DNA of 64,000 nt, from assembly GCA_949291115.1 (NCBI GenBank), contig CASETY010000001.1, positions 1 through 64,000 on the forward strand. The letters run 5' to 3'. Shown one piece after another: positions 26,576 to 37,501 of this stretch. Under the pieces are notes generated by a model. The model had not been told where the DNA came from. It did not search any database and saw nothing but the letters and a program-made list of their open reading frames with translations. This DNA is from an uncultured bacterium (GTDB taxonomy: Bacteria > Bacillota_I > Bacilli_A > Acholeplasmatales > Anaeroplasmataceae). The position numbers and the translations under genes are program-made. Every line of letters begins with the position of its first letter. Position 1 is the first letter of the stretch.

Positions 26576-27493
26576 ATGGAATATAATCATTATAGTGTTT
26601 TAAAAAGTGAATTAGTAGATGCCTTAGCTGTAAAAGAAGATGGCATATATGTTGATGCGACAGCAGGTGGTGGTGGCCATAGTAGTTTAATTTTAAGTAA
26701 GCTAAAAAGCGGCCATTTATATGCTTTCGATCAAGATGATTATGCTTTAAAAAGAAGTGATGAAGTTTTAAGTAAGATAAGTTCTAATTATACTTTAATC
26801 AAGGCTAATTTTAAAAACATTAAAGAAAAACTAGAAGCTTTAGGCATTAATAAAATTGATGGGATCATTTATGATTTAGGCGTCTCTTCTTTTCAATTAG
26901 ACATGAAAGAAAGAGGATTTTCTTATCGTGAAGATGCCAAACTTGATATGCGAATGGATCAAAATCAAAAGCTTACGGCTTTAGAGGTTGTAAATGAATA
27001 TCCATTAGCTAAATTAATTGAAATTTTATATAAATACGGTGAAGAACCAAACGCTAAATTAATCGCCAATGCGATTGTTAAGAATAGACCAATTAACACA
27101 ACTTTAGAATTAGTCGAAGTTATAAAAAAAGCTTTACCGATGAAAGTGCTTAAGAAAAAAGGTCATCCAGCTAAACTTACTTTTCAAGCGATTAGAATAG
27201 AAGTAAATGATGAATTAAATGTATTAGAAGAAAGTCTAAGAAAAACATTAGGCATGCTTAATAGCAATTGTAGTTGTGCAGTTATTACTTTTCAACCGTT
27301 AGAAGATAAAATTGTTAAACATATTTTTAAAGAATTATCAACTGTAGATTTACCAAAAAATATTCCTTTGACTAAAGATATAATGCCAAAATATAAAATG
27401 GAAGTTAGAAAACCAATTTTACCTACTAACTTAGAATTAGAAGAAAATCATCGTTCACATAGTGCGCGGTTAAGAATTTTAACTAGAATATGA
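26576..27493 (+). CDS. rsmH: 16S rRNA (cytosine-1402 N4)-methyltransferase
   Basis: The 305-residue enzyme methylates C1402 in the ribosomal P site. The SAM-binding YVDATAGGGGHSSLIL is near residue 27, with FDQDDYAL near 52, GIIYDLGVSSFQLDMKERGFSYREDAKLDMRMD following near 97, and TFQAIRIEVNDEL near 205. In most bacteria it heads the dcw cell-division cluster after mraZ. Here it stands between rpmF and a MATE exporter gene with no ftsL or penicillin-binding protein genes, as may happen in lineages that reduced the wall cluster. Confidence 0.96.
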   Translation: MEYNHYSVLKSELVDALAVKEDGIYVDATAGGGGHSSLILSKLKSGHLYAFDQDDYALKRSDEVLSKISSNYTLIKANFKNIKEKLEALGINKIDGIIYDLGVSSFQLDMKERGFSYREDAKLDMRMDQNQKLTALEVVNEYPLAKLIEILYKYGEEPNAKLIANAIVKNRPINTTLELVEVIKKALPMKVLKKKGHPAKLTFQAIRIEVNDELNVLEESLRKTLGMLNSNCSCAVITFQPLEDKIVKHIFKELSTVDLPKNIPLTKDIMPKYKMEVRKPILPTNLELEENHRSHSARLRILTRI

Positions 27494-28869
27494 AAAGCTT
27501 TGATTTAGGTAAAGATAAACCATTTGGTTTAATCTTACGATTAGCTATTCCGGCGATGTTAGGTCAGTTAGTAAATGTTTTATATGGTATTGTTGATCGG
27601 ATATTTATTGGTCAAATTGACAATATTGGTAGTTTAGCTTTAGCAGGGGTTGGTGTATGCGCTCCGGTAACAACTTTATTAACTTCTTTTAGTTATTTAA
27701 TTGGGGTTGGTGGCGCTCCTTTGCTATCAATGTCTTTAGGAGCTAATGATAAAGACAAGGCAAAGAAAATATTAAATAATAGTTTTTTAGCAATGTTAGT
27801 TTTATCAATTTTAGTTACTATTATTACTTTAATATTACTTAATCCTTTACTTTCTTTATTTGGAGCGACAGAAACTAATTTTATTTATGCTAAAGAATAT
27901 TTATTTATCTATTTAATCGGTGCTCCTTTTGCGATAATGGCTCTTGGTTTAAATCAGTTTATTAATTGTCAGGGTTTTACATCAGTTGGAATGAAATCAA
28001 TGATAATAGGAGCTGTTTTAAACATTATTTTAGATCCAATTTTTATTTTTGTATTTAAAATGAATGTGAGCGGAGCAGCCATTGCGACAGTTATTAGTCA
28101 GTTTGTTTCGTTTTTATATACACTTGGTTTTCTTCTTAGTAAAAAGACTAATGTAAAAATTGGTTTTGGTTCTTATTCTTTTAAATTAATCTTAAAAATC
28201 ACCTTAATGGGCCTTTCACCATTTATTATTTTAGCTACTGATAGTATTGTTAATATTTGTTTAAATGGCGCCATTAAACGTTATAGTGATGATCCTGATT
28301 TATATTTAGTAGTTGCGACTATTACGACCTCTTTCTTTCAATTAGTAACGATGCCACTACTTGGTATTAGTGGTGGAACACAGGCAGCTTTAAGTTATAA
28401 TTACGGCGCATCCAATTTAGAAAGAGTAAAAGAATGTGAAAAGAAAATAGTTATGTTGGCTTTAATCTTTACAACTAGTTTCTTTATTTTATCTTTTTTC
28501 ATTAGTAAACCATTTTGTTATTTATTTACAGACGATATAAATACGATAAATATTGTTAGGAAAACAACGACCATATTTATGATTGGTATTATTCCTTTAT
28601 CTTTTCAATATTGTTTTGTCGATGGCTTAACGGCTTTAGCTTTGCCAAGAGCGGCGGCTTTAGGTTCATTATTTAGAAAAGGTTTAATTATTTTATCTAC
28701 ATTTATTTATCCTATTTTTATGGGAGTAGAGGGTTGTTTTTATGCAGAGTCTATTTCAGATATTATTGCCTCTATTTTTTCTAGTGTTTTATTTTTAATT
28801 ATTTTCCCTAAGGTTTTGAAAAGAAAAGAAACATCTTTGTTTCACTATGGTGATAAGACTGTTAGTTAA
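27490..28869 (+). CDS. MATE family multidrug/cation antiporter
   Basis: The 459-residue protein has about 12 hydrophobic helices in two homologous halves. Typical MATE sequence is seen at the start (LRLAIPAMLGQLVNVLYGIVDRIFIGQ) and in the QFINCQGFTSVGMKSM and GISGGTQAALSYNYGA regions. It exports drugs or metabolites using Na+ or H+ gradients; the substrate is unknown. The ATG overlaps the rsmH stop by 4 bases. The gene's last codons form the left arm of the terminator. Confidence 0.92.
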   Translation: MKSFDLGKDKPFGLILRLAIPAMLGQLVNVLYGIVDRIFIGQIDNIGSLALAGVGVCAPVTTLLTSFSYLIGVGGAPLLSMSLGANDKDKAKKILNNSFLAMLVLSILVTIITLILLNPLLSLFGATETNFIYAKEYLFIYLIGAPFAIMALGLNQFINCQGFTSVGMKSMIIGAVLNIILDPIFIFVFKMNVSGAAIATVISQFVSFLYTLGFLLSKKTNVKIGFGSYSFKLILKITLMGLSPFIILATDSIVNICLNGAIKRYSDDPDLYLVVATITTSFFQLVTMPLLGISGGTQAALSYNYGASNLERVKECEKKIVMLALIFTTSFFILSFFISKPFCYLFTDDINTINIVRKTTTIFMIGIIPLSFQYCFVDGLTALALPRAAALGSLFRKGLIILSTFIYPIFMGVEGCFYAESISDIIASIFSSVLFLIIFPKVLKRKETSLFHYGDKTVS

Positions 28870-28880
28870 CAGTCTTTTAT
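28855..28880 (+). terminator. Terminator overlapping the MATE gene end
   Basis: AAGACTGTT (28855-28863) pairs with AACAGTCTT (28868-28876) around AGTT, then a T-rich tail. The stop codon lies in the hairpin. Confidence 0.8.
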
Positions 28881-28917
28881 TTATTGAAAAATTGTGTAAA
28901 TATTACCTAAAATATAA

Positions 28918-28945
28918 TTGAAAAAATATAAAAAGATATTATAAT
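28918..28945 (+). promoter_or_regulatory. Candidate promoter of the ATP synthase operon
   Basis: TTGAAA (28918-28923) and TATAAT (28940-28945) are 16 bases apart. It gives a leader of about 100 bases before the TTG start of atpB. I see no clear secondary structure in that leader. Confidence 0.65.
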
Positions 28946-29050
28946 TAGAAATTGTTAAGTAAAAAAGATATTTAATATCATTGATAACGCTTTATATTTG
29001 CGAAAAAGTGGTGATGGTGATATCATATCTTTTAGAAATAAGGTGAGATT

Positions 29051-29920
29051 TTGAGTAAGAAGCAAAAGAAAATAAGTATTATTATTTATGTTTCTTTAAT
29101 AGTTATTTTGACAGTTTTAGCTTTTGTGGTGCCAGCACCAGAAAACAAAGAAACTATTCAAGATACGATGGCTGATGGGGTTTTGCATAACATCAATAAA
29201 GTTTCTTTATTTGGACTTTTAGATGTTAATCCTGGTTTAATTTCAGCCTTTATGGTAACAGGTATTATTTTATTGTTTGCCTTAATTGTCAGGATATTTG
29301 TAATTCCAAGGTTTAAAATGGTACCTTTTAAATTCCAAATATTATTAGAACAGTTGGTAGGTTTTTTTGACAATTTAGCTAGTAGTAATAGTCCAAAACA
29401 TAATAAGTTTTTGAGCCTTTATATTTTTGGAGCTGGTTGTTACATATTTGTGGGGACCATTTTTGAATTATTTGGTATTCAAGTTATAGCTACTAACGGT
29501 AATTCTATAACTTTACCAGCACCATTGGCGGATATTAACGGGGCAATTGCGATTGGTTGTCTTTCTTATTTAGTAATTATGTTTGGAGGTATAGTTGCGA
29601 ATAAGGCTAAGGGTGTTTTATTAACCTTAAAAGAATTTAGTTTACCAATTTCGATGTCTTTTAGATTATTTGGTGCGTTATTATCGGGGATGCTAGTTTC
29701 TGAACTTGTTTATTATTATGTTGGTTTGAGCTTTGTTTTACCAGTAATTGTTGGCATTTTATTTACGTTAATTCATGCGCTTGTACAAGCCTATGTATTA
29801 ACAATGTTAACGGCTTTATTTTATGGTGAAGTTAGCGAAGTTCATCCCAAAAAAGAAAAATTAAAGAAAGCCTTGAAAAGGCAAAAATTAGAAGAAGAAG
29901 TTTTAGGAGAAGCAAAATGA
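29051..29920 (+). CDS. atpB: ATP synthase F0 subunit a
   Basis: The 289-residue membrane subunit forms the ion half-channels of the F0 motor. Five or six hydrophobic helices are visible. The essential Arg lies in [14 protein letters not shown] near residue 203, matching the SLRLFGN motif of other a subunits, with SEL a few residues later. The C-terminal helix has [16 protein letters not shown]. The TTG start is supported by AGGTGAG 4 bases upstream. No atpI gene precedes it. The next gene overlaps by 4 bases. Confidence 0.92.
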   Translation: MSKKQKKISIIIYVSLIVILTVLAFVVPAPENKETIQDTMADGVLHNINKVSLFGLLDVNPGLISAFMVTGIILLFALIVRIFVIPRFKMVPFKFQILLEQLVGFFDNLASSNSPKHNKFLSLYIFGAGCYIFVGTIFELFGIQVIATNGNSITLPAPLADINGAIAIGCLSYLVIMFGGIVANKAKGVLLTLKEFSLPISMSFRLFGALLSGMLVSELVYYYVGLSFVLPVIVGILFTLIHALVQAYVLTMLTALFYGEVSEVHPKKEKLKKALKRQKLEEEVLGEAK

Positions 29921-30300
29921 AAAATAGAAAAATGATGAAAAAAGTTGTTTATACAAGTATTATTTCCCTTACATTAGTAATGGTTTTAGTAACAGTTTTT
30001 AAATTAAATCAAACAGATGCTAGTTTTGAAGGCGTAAAATTAGCGATGACTAAATTAGCTGATAGTGCAAGTTCTGATATTTCAGGTAAAGCAATGGGCG
30101 CTGGTATTGGTATTGGTTTAGCAGCTTTAGGTGGTACTATTGGTATGGGTATGGCTGTTGCTAAATCAGTAGATGCTATTGCCCGTCAACCAGAAGCTGA
30201 AGGTAAAGTTAGAACAACTTTAATGCTTGGTTTAGTATTTATTGAAACTGTTGTTATTTATGCATTAGTAGTAGCTATTTTACTAGTATTCGTTTTATAA
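29917..30300 (+). CDS. atpE: ATP synthase F0 subunit c with N-terminal extension
   Basis: The c subunits form the rotor ring. The conserved hairpin occupies residues 57-127: a Gly-rich first helix, the ARQPE loop (89-93), and the second helix with the ion-binding Glu110 in [13 protein letters not shown]. At 127 residues it is about 45 longer than usual. The extra part has Lys residues, a hydrophobic stretch (10-28) and TDAS, and resembles a signal peptide or third helix. Compared with sodium-type c subunits, Thr111 and Tyr115 keep similar side chains, but the first-helix Gln ligand is Met77. This makes proton coupling somewhat more likely, as an inference. Confidence 0.93.
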   Translation: MKNRKMMKKVVYTSIISLTLVMVLVTVFKLNQTDASFEGVKLAMTKLADSASSDISGKAMGAGIGIGLAALGGTIGMGMAVAKSVDAIARQPEAEGKVRTTLMLGLVFIETVVIYALVVAILLVFVL

Positions 30301-30318
30301 GAAAGGTGACGATTAATT

Positions 30319-30822
30319 ATGTTTCTTGCTGATATTCCTTTAAATATTGATTGGCAACAAATATTACTTCATCTTTTAAACTTTGTTATTTTAGTTGGTG
30401 GTCTTTATTTATTACTTTTTGGGCCAATTAAAAAGTTTATTTTAAAGCGTAAGGCTTATTATGAAAATTTAGATAAAGAAGCTAATACTAAATTAGAAAA
30501 TGCTTCTTTAAAGGAAAAAGAAGCTGAACAAAGAATGCTTAATTTAGAAGATGAAATTGAAACTAAAAAAGTTGAAGCAGTTAAAGAATTAAATGATTTA
30601 AAGAGTAATTATAAGAAAGATGCTGAAAAAGAAAGTGAAGAAATTATTAAAGCAGCTAATAAAGAAGCTAAGCGTGTGAAGGAACAAGCTTTAAAAGATG
30701 CAAATAAAGAAATTGAAGCATTAGCTATCGATGCTTCTAGAAAGCTTGCTTTTGCTAAGTCTTTAGATGAAGCTTATGATGCTTTTTTAAATCAAGATGA
30801 TGGTGATAATAATGGAAAATAA
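30319..30822 (+). CDS. atpF: ATP synthase F0 subunit b
   Basis: The 167-residue stalk subunit has one N-terminal helix (residues 13-35, ILLHLLNFVILVGGLYLLL) and a long charged coiled coil (about 45-145). It ties the a subunit to the F1 head as part of the stator. AAAGGTGAC precedes the ATG. Its last codons overlap the start of the fused alpha gene by 11 bases. There is no sign of fusion to delta, in contrast to mycobacterial b-delta. Confidence 0.93.
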   Translation: MFLADIPLNIDWQQILLHLLNFVILVGGLYLLLFGPIKKFILKRKAYYENLDKEANTKLENASLKEKEAEQRMLNLEDEIETKKVEAVKELNDLKSNYKKDAEKESEEIIKAANKEAKRVKEQALKDANKEIEALAIDASRKLAFAKSLDEAYDAFLNQDDGDNNGK

Positions 30823-32546
30823 GGCTTTTATTTATAGTTCTAAGGCGCCATCTAATGAACAAATGACTAAGTTTAAAGCTTTTTTAAAGAAAAAATATAA
30901 TAAGGATATTAATGTTACTTGGTTATATTCAACAGCCTTTAAAATGGGTTTTCGCTTAGTCTATCAAAATGATATTTTTGATTATAATTTATTAGATAAG
31001 TTAGCTAAATTTGAACAAGATATTAAAAGCGTGGATGTTGATGATCAAAATATTATACCTTTAATTAAAGAGAAAATAGATGGGTTTAATTATCAAGTTA
31101 AAGCTAGACAAGTTGGTAAAGTTTTATCAGTTATGGATGGTGTTGTTAAAATTGAAGGCTTAAAAGAAGCTACATATGGCGAAATCATTCATTTTGAATC
31201 TGGTGTTAAAGGTATGGTTCAATTTTTAAATCAAGATTATATATCTTGTATTTTATTTTCATCAGATAGTGAAGTTCATCAAGGTGATAAGGCTTACAGA
31301 ACTTTAAGAACAGCTGGTATTATGGTTGGTGAAGAGTTCTTAGGAAGAGTAGTTGACCCACTTGGTAATGCGATTGATGGCCTTGGTGAAATTAGAACTG
31401 ATAAATATTATGAAATAGAAAGAGAAGCACCTTCAATTATAGATAGAAGAAGTGTTTATCGTCCTTTAGAAACAGGTATTTTGACGATTGATTCAATGTT
31501 TCCAATTGGCCGTGGCCAAAGAGAATTAATCATTGGTGATAGACAAACTGGTAAAACAGCGATAGCTTTAGATGCCATTTTAAATCAAAAGGGTAAAGGT
31601 GTAATATGTATTTATGTGGCTATTGGTCAAAAGGCTTCATCAGTTGCACTATTAGTAGAAAATCTTCGCAAAAGAGGGGCTTTAGATTATACAATTGTAG
31701 TAGCCGCCTTTGCTTCTGACCCATCTTCTATTTTATATATTGCACCTTATGCCGCTACTTCTTTAGGTGAATATTTCATGGAAAATGGCAAGGATGTTTT
31801 AATTGTTTACGATGATCTATCTAAACATGCGATTGCTTATAGAACAATTAGTTTATTATTAGGAAGAGCGCCTGGTAGAGAGGCTTATCCTGGTGATGTG
31901 TTTTATCTTCATTCAAGATTATTAGAAAGATCTAGCCAATTAAATGATAAACTTGGTGGAGGATCTATGACAGCCTTACCAATTGTAGAAACGCAAGCTA
32001 GTGATGTTTCTGCTTATATACCTACTAATATAATTTCTATAACTGATGGGCAAATATTCTTAGAAAGTGATATGTTTAATTCTGGTCAAAGACCGGCTAT
32101 TAACATCGGTCTTTCAGTATCACGTGTTGGTGGGGATGCCCAAACTAAAGCGGTAAAGAAAGCTTCTGGTACTTTAAGATTAGATTTATCACAATATCGT
32201 GAAATGGAAGTATTTACTCAATTTGCCTCTGATTTAGATGATGTAACTAAGAATTTATTAGTTTATGGTAAAGGCTTAATGGAAATTTTAAAACAAGGAC
32301 AATATTGCCCTTTAAAACAATATGAAGAAGTAATTGTTTTAGTTACAGCCTTAAATCATTTATTTATTAATGTTGATATAAAACATATTAAAGATTGTGA
32401 AATGAAACTATTAGCTCATTTCAATCAAAATGAATCTTTGCTATGTGAGTCTTTAGAAAATAATAAAACTTTAGATGAGGCAACTAAAGTTAGTATTTTA
32501 CGTGTTGCTAAAGAGTTTATTCAAAATTATTTAAAAGGATTAAACG

Positions 32547-32566
<20 letters not shown>
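30812..32566 (+). CDS. atpA: ATP synthase F1 subunit alpha with fused delta C-terminal-like domain
   Basis: The 584-residue protein has alpha from about residue 81 (IIPLIKEKIDGF) to the end, with Walker A GDRQTGKT near 244 and the GRAPGREAYPGD block near 350. Before it, residues 1-72 match the C-terminal domain of the delta subunit (OSCP): an SxxEQxxKxxAxLxKK helix, a DINVTW strand, then MGFRLVYQNDIFDYNLLDKLAKF, like the GG-x-x-x-x-x-GD-x-V-x-D-x-S-x-x-x-x-L motif. No separate delta gene exists between b and alpha, where it normally lies. GGTGAT (30802-30807) sets the start at the ATG at 30812 rather than 30797. If real, delta's N-terminal domain is lost and each F1 would carry three delta C-terminal domains. 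Confidence 0.9.
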
Positions 32567-35235
<2,669 letters not shown>

Positions 35236-35237
<2 letters not shown>

Positions 35238-35261
35238 AAAGTAGCTAGCGCTACTTTTTTT
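35236..35261 (+). terminator. Terminator of the ATP synthase operon
   Basis: AAAAAGTAGC (35236-35245) pairs with GCTACTTTTT (35250-35259) around TAGC, with a continuing T-run. Confidence 0.92.
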
Positions 35262-35295
35262 ATTTAGGTATAATATAGAAGAAAGAAGGTATATT

Positions 35296-35871
35296 ATGTC
35301 GACAATAAAAATAACAGGCAAAAGTAACTTAAGTATTAAACCTAACGTTTTAGTATTTATACTTAATGTGGAAATTAAAAATAATAGTCTAAATAATTTA
35401 ATAAATGAAAGCAAAGAAGTAATTAATAATTTAAAAGAAAAATTAAATGCTTTAAATAATTTAAAAATAGTTGAAACCAACCTTTATATCAATAAAGAAT
35501 ATAAAGATGATAACTTCATAGGTTATAAATATAGTTCTAATCTAGAAGTAACAACTAGTTTAAAAACTGAAAACTATGTTAATATTTTAGAAACATTAAG
35601 TTGTTGTAAAGAAATTAAAAGTATAAATTATCAATTTAAGACTAATAATTTAAAAAGATATGAAGATTCTTTAATTACGAAAGCTTTGGAAGATGCTAGT
35701 AGAAAAGTAGAAGTTATTAAAAAATATTATAAATATGATAGCGTAGATGTTATGGAAGTTAAATATAACAACTATAATGATGCAAGACCTATTTTATTTA
35801 GAGCGGCTAATTTAGATGTTAAAGATATTAATTTAAGTTGTGAAGTTGAAGTTACATACGTTGTTAGGTAA
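35296..35871 (+). CDS. SIMPL domain protein (DUF541)
   Basis: The 191-residue protein has SIMPL features: an N-terminal IKITGKSNLSIKPN strand, a helix, paired strands (LEVTTSLKTENYVNILETL), then the region KALEDASRKVEVI near 125 and a C-terminal CEVEVTYVV strand. There is no signal peptide, unlike many SIMPL proteins, so it should be cytoplasmic. Members form ring assemblies in some bacteria; function here is unknown. A TATAAT at 35269-35274 may be its -10. The DUF2130 gene follows after 5 bases. Confidence 0.85.
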   Translation: MSTIKITGKSNLSIKPNVLVFILNVEIKNNSLNNLINESKEVINNLKEKLNALNNLKIVETNLYINKEYKDDNFIGYKYSSNLEVTTSLKTENYVNILETLSCCKEIKSINYQFKTNNLKRYEDSLITKALEDASRKVEVIKKYYKYDSVDVMEVKYNNYNDARPILFRAANLDVKDINLSCEVEVTYVVR

Positions 35872-35876
35872 TTGAA

Positions 35877-37163
35877 ATGAAAATTAAAGTAAAAGCCTTA
35901 AATCAATATGAATTAGAATTACAAACTGACGCTAAAAAAGGCGATATAATTGATTTAAAAGAAGTTAATGTAATTGATGATTCTTATATTAAAAGTATTA
36001 TTAATGAAGGTGTTAATAATGCTTATAATAAAGCTTTAAACGAAGCTATTCATAAAAAAGAATTAGAAAATAAAAATCAAATTTTAGAAATAGAAAATAA
36101 ATATAAAATTGAACTTCAAAATTTAAATAATCAAATTAAAGAATTAAAAGAAACTTTTGAACTAAATCTTAAAAATAAAGAATTGACTATTAAAGAAAAC
36201 TATAACAATGAAATTAATAATTTAAATAATAAATTAAAAGAAGCCAGTCTTAATTATACAATTGAAAAGAATAATTTAGATAGTAATTATAAACTTTTGA
36301 TTCAAGAAAAAGAAGCAAATCATCTTTTAAAATTAAATGAGCAAAAAGAATCATATCAAGAAAAAATTAATGAATTAGAAATTAAAATTGATAAATTAAT
36401 TAGAGAAAAAAGCATGTTAAATGTGAAAAATATTGGCGAAGATTTAGAAACTTGGTGTGACAATGAAGTCTTAAACTATATGCAAAATGGTTTTGTAAAT
36501 TGTACGTGGCAAAAAGATAATGAAGTAGTTAAAGGAGAAGATGAAACAAAAGGCTCTAAGGCTGATTTTATCTTTAAAATATATGCTGATGAAAAACATG
36601 ACCCTAATAGTTTACTAGCATCTATTTGTTTAGAAATGAAAGCAGAAGATCCTAATTCTAAAAACAAAAAGAAAAATCAAGATTATTATAAACAACTTGA
36701 TAAAAATAGAATTAAAAAAGATTGCAAATATGCCTTGTTAGTTTCCCAACTTGAACTTGACCAAACAAATAGAACACCTATTTATAAAGTAAGTGAATAT
36801 AAAGATATGTATGTTTGTGAACCAGCCTATTTAATGACTTTTTTAAATTTGATTGTTTCACTTACTATGCGTTTTAAAGATTTAGTTTTAGATAATGAAA
36901 ATGAGCGTTTAGTATTAAAAGATATTAATGAAATTTTAGCTGATTTTGAGAAAGTTAAAACAACTTATTTAGATAATCCTTTAGAAAGCTTAAAAAAGAA
37001 AGTAGAAAGTATTAAAACTGAAGCACGTAAGATTGAAGATGCTGCTAATAAAATAAATGAATATGTTAATAAAATAACTACTGATTATATTAATGAAATT
37101 GCCAATAAAATTGAAAGATTTAATATTAAACGGATAATTAATAAAGTTAGTAAAATTGACTAA
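35877..37163 (+). CDS. DUF2130 coiled-coil protein with nuclease-like C-terminal domain
   Basis: The 428-residue protein has a short N-terminal domain, a coiled coil (about 50-180) and the DUF2130 domain. That domain shows IGEDLETWCDNEV near 183, SKADFIF near 228 and ICLEMKAED near 249. The D...ExK spacing looks like the PD-(D/E)xK nuclease core, a suggestion from pattern only. GDIIDLKEVN at the start is also typical of this family. A second coiled coil fills 360-425. The gene forms a unit with the SIMPL gene. Function is not established. Confidence 0.85.
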   Translation: MKIKVKALNQYELELQTDAKKGDIIDLKEVNVIDDSYIKSIINEGVNNAYNKALNEAIHKKELENKNQILEIENKYKIELQNLNNQIKELKETFELNLKNKELTIKENYNNEINNLNNKLKEASLNYTIEKNNLDSNYKLLIQEKEANHLLKLNEQKESYQEKINELEIKIDKLIREKSMLNVKNIGEDLETWCDNEVLNYMQNGFVNCTWQKDNEVVKGEDETKGSKADFIFKIYADEKHDPNSLLASICLEMKAEDPNSKNKKKNQDYYKQLDKNRIKKDCKYALLVSQLELDQTNRTPIYKVSEYKDMYVCEPAYLMTFLNLIVSLTMRFKDLVLDNENERLVLKDINEILADFEKVKTTYLDNPLESLKKKVESIKTEARKIEDAANKINEYVNKITTDYINEIANKIERFNIKRIINKVSKID

Positions 37164-37189
37164 AATATGTTTTTTTAGTATAATTAGCA

Positions 37190-37235
37190 AAGAAAAAAAG
37201 ACTAGTTGTCGTCACTAGTCTTCTTTGTTTTTTTT
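37190..37235. terminator. Bidirectional terminator between the DUF2130 gene and yidD
   Basis: AAGACTAGT (37198-37206) pairs with ACTAGTCTT (37214-37222) around a seven-base loop. A-rich sequence on the left and T-rich on the right give U-tails for both directions. The yidD stop lies in the hairpin. Confidence 0.82.
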
Positions 37236-37453
37236 TCTTTAGGTAAAGGTACCGGATCATAAGCCATTTTATGAAATGGGTTACATTTTAACAATCTTTT
37301 AATTGTTAAAAAAGAAGCTTTAAAGAAATTAAAGCGCATAAAACACTCTTTTGCATATTCACTACAAGTAGGTCTAAATCTACATTTGGGAGGAGTGTTT
37401 GGTGATATTTTCTTTTGATAATAATCAATAAATTTTAAAACTAATTTTTTCAT
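37202..37453 (-). CDS. yidD: Membrane protein insertion efficiency factor YidD
   Basis: The 83-residue protein has the YidD core: FIDYYQKKISPN, then CRFRPTCSEYAKE (three conserved Cys counting CNPFH), KRLLKCNPFH and YDPVP. It helps YidC insert proteins into the membrane. The minus-strand ATG has no Shine-Dalgarno site; instead a promoter ends 6 bases before it (37460-37488), implying a leaderless mRNA. It is not next to rnpA or yidC as in many genomes. Confidence 0.95.
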   Translation of the reverse strand: MKKLVLKFIDYYQKKISPNTPPKCRFRPTCSEYAKECFMRFNFFKASFLTIKRLLKCNPFHKMAYDPVPLPKEKKTKKTSDDN

Positions 37454-37459
37454 GGTTTT

Positions 37460-37488
37460 ATTATAATTAATTATTAATTAAAAGTCAA
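37460..37488 (-). promoter_or_regulatory. Promoter of yidD, leaderless
   Basis: On the minus strand TTGACT (37488-37483), exactly 17 bases, then TATAAT (37465-37460), then AAAACC and the ATG. The expected +1 is the A of the start codon. The -10 lies in ATTATAAT, its own reverse complement, so it can also read as a -10 toward the PHP gene. Confidence 0.8.
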
Positions 37489-37501
37489 TTGAGGAGGAAA
37501 T

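Noticed and set aside
28998-29054. An 18-codon open frame (TTG start) just before atpB, as a possible atpI remnant or leader peptide
   Set aside because: It has no ribosome site, no hydrophobic part and overlaps the atpB start.
30797-30811. ATG codons at 30797 and 30800 as the alpha start
   Set aside because: The GGTGAT ribosome site lies after them and fits the ATG at 30812.
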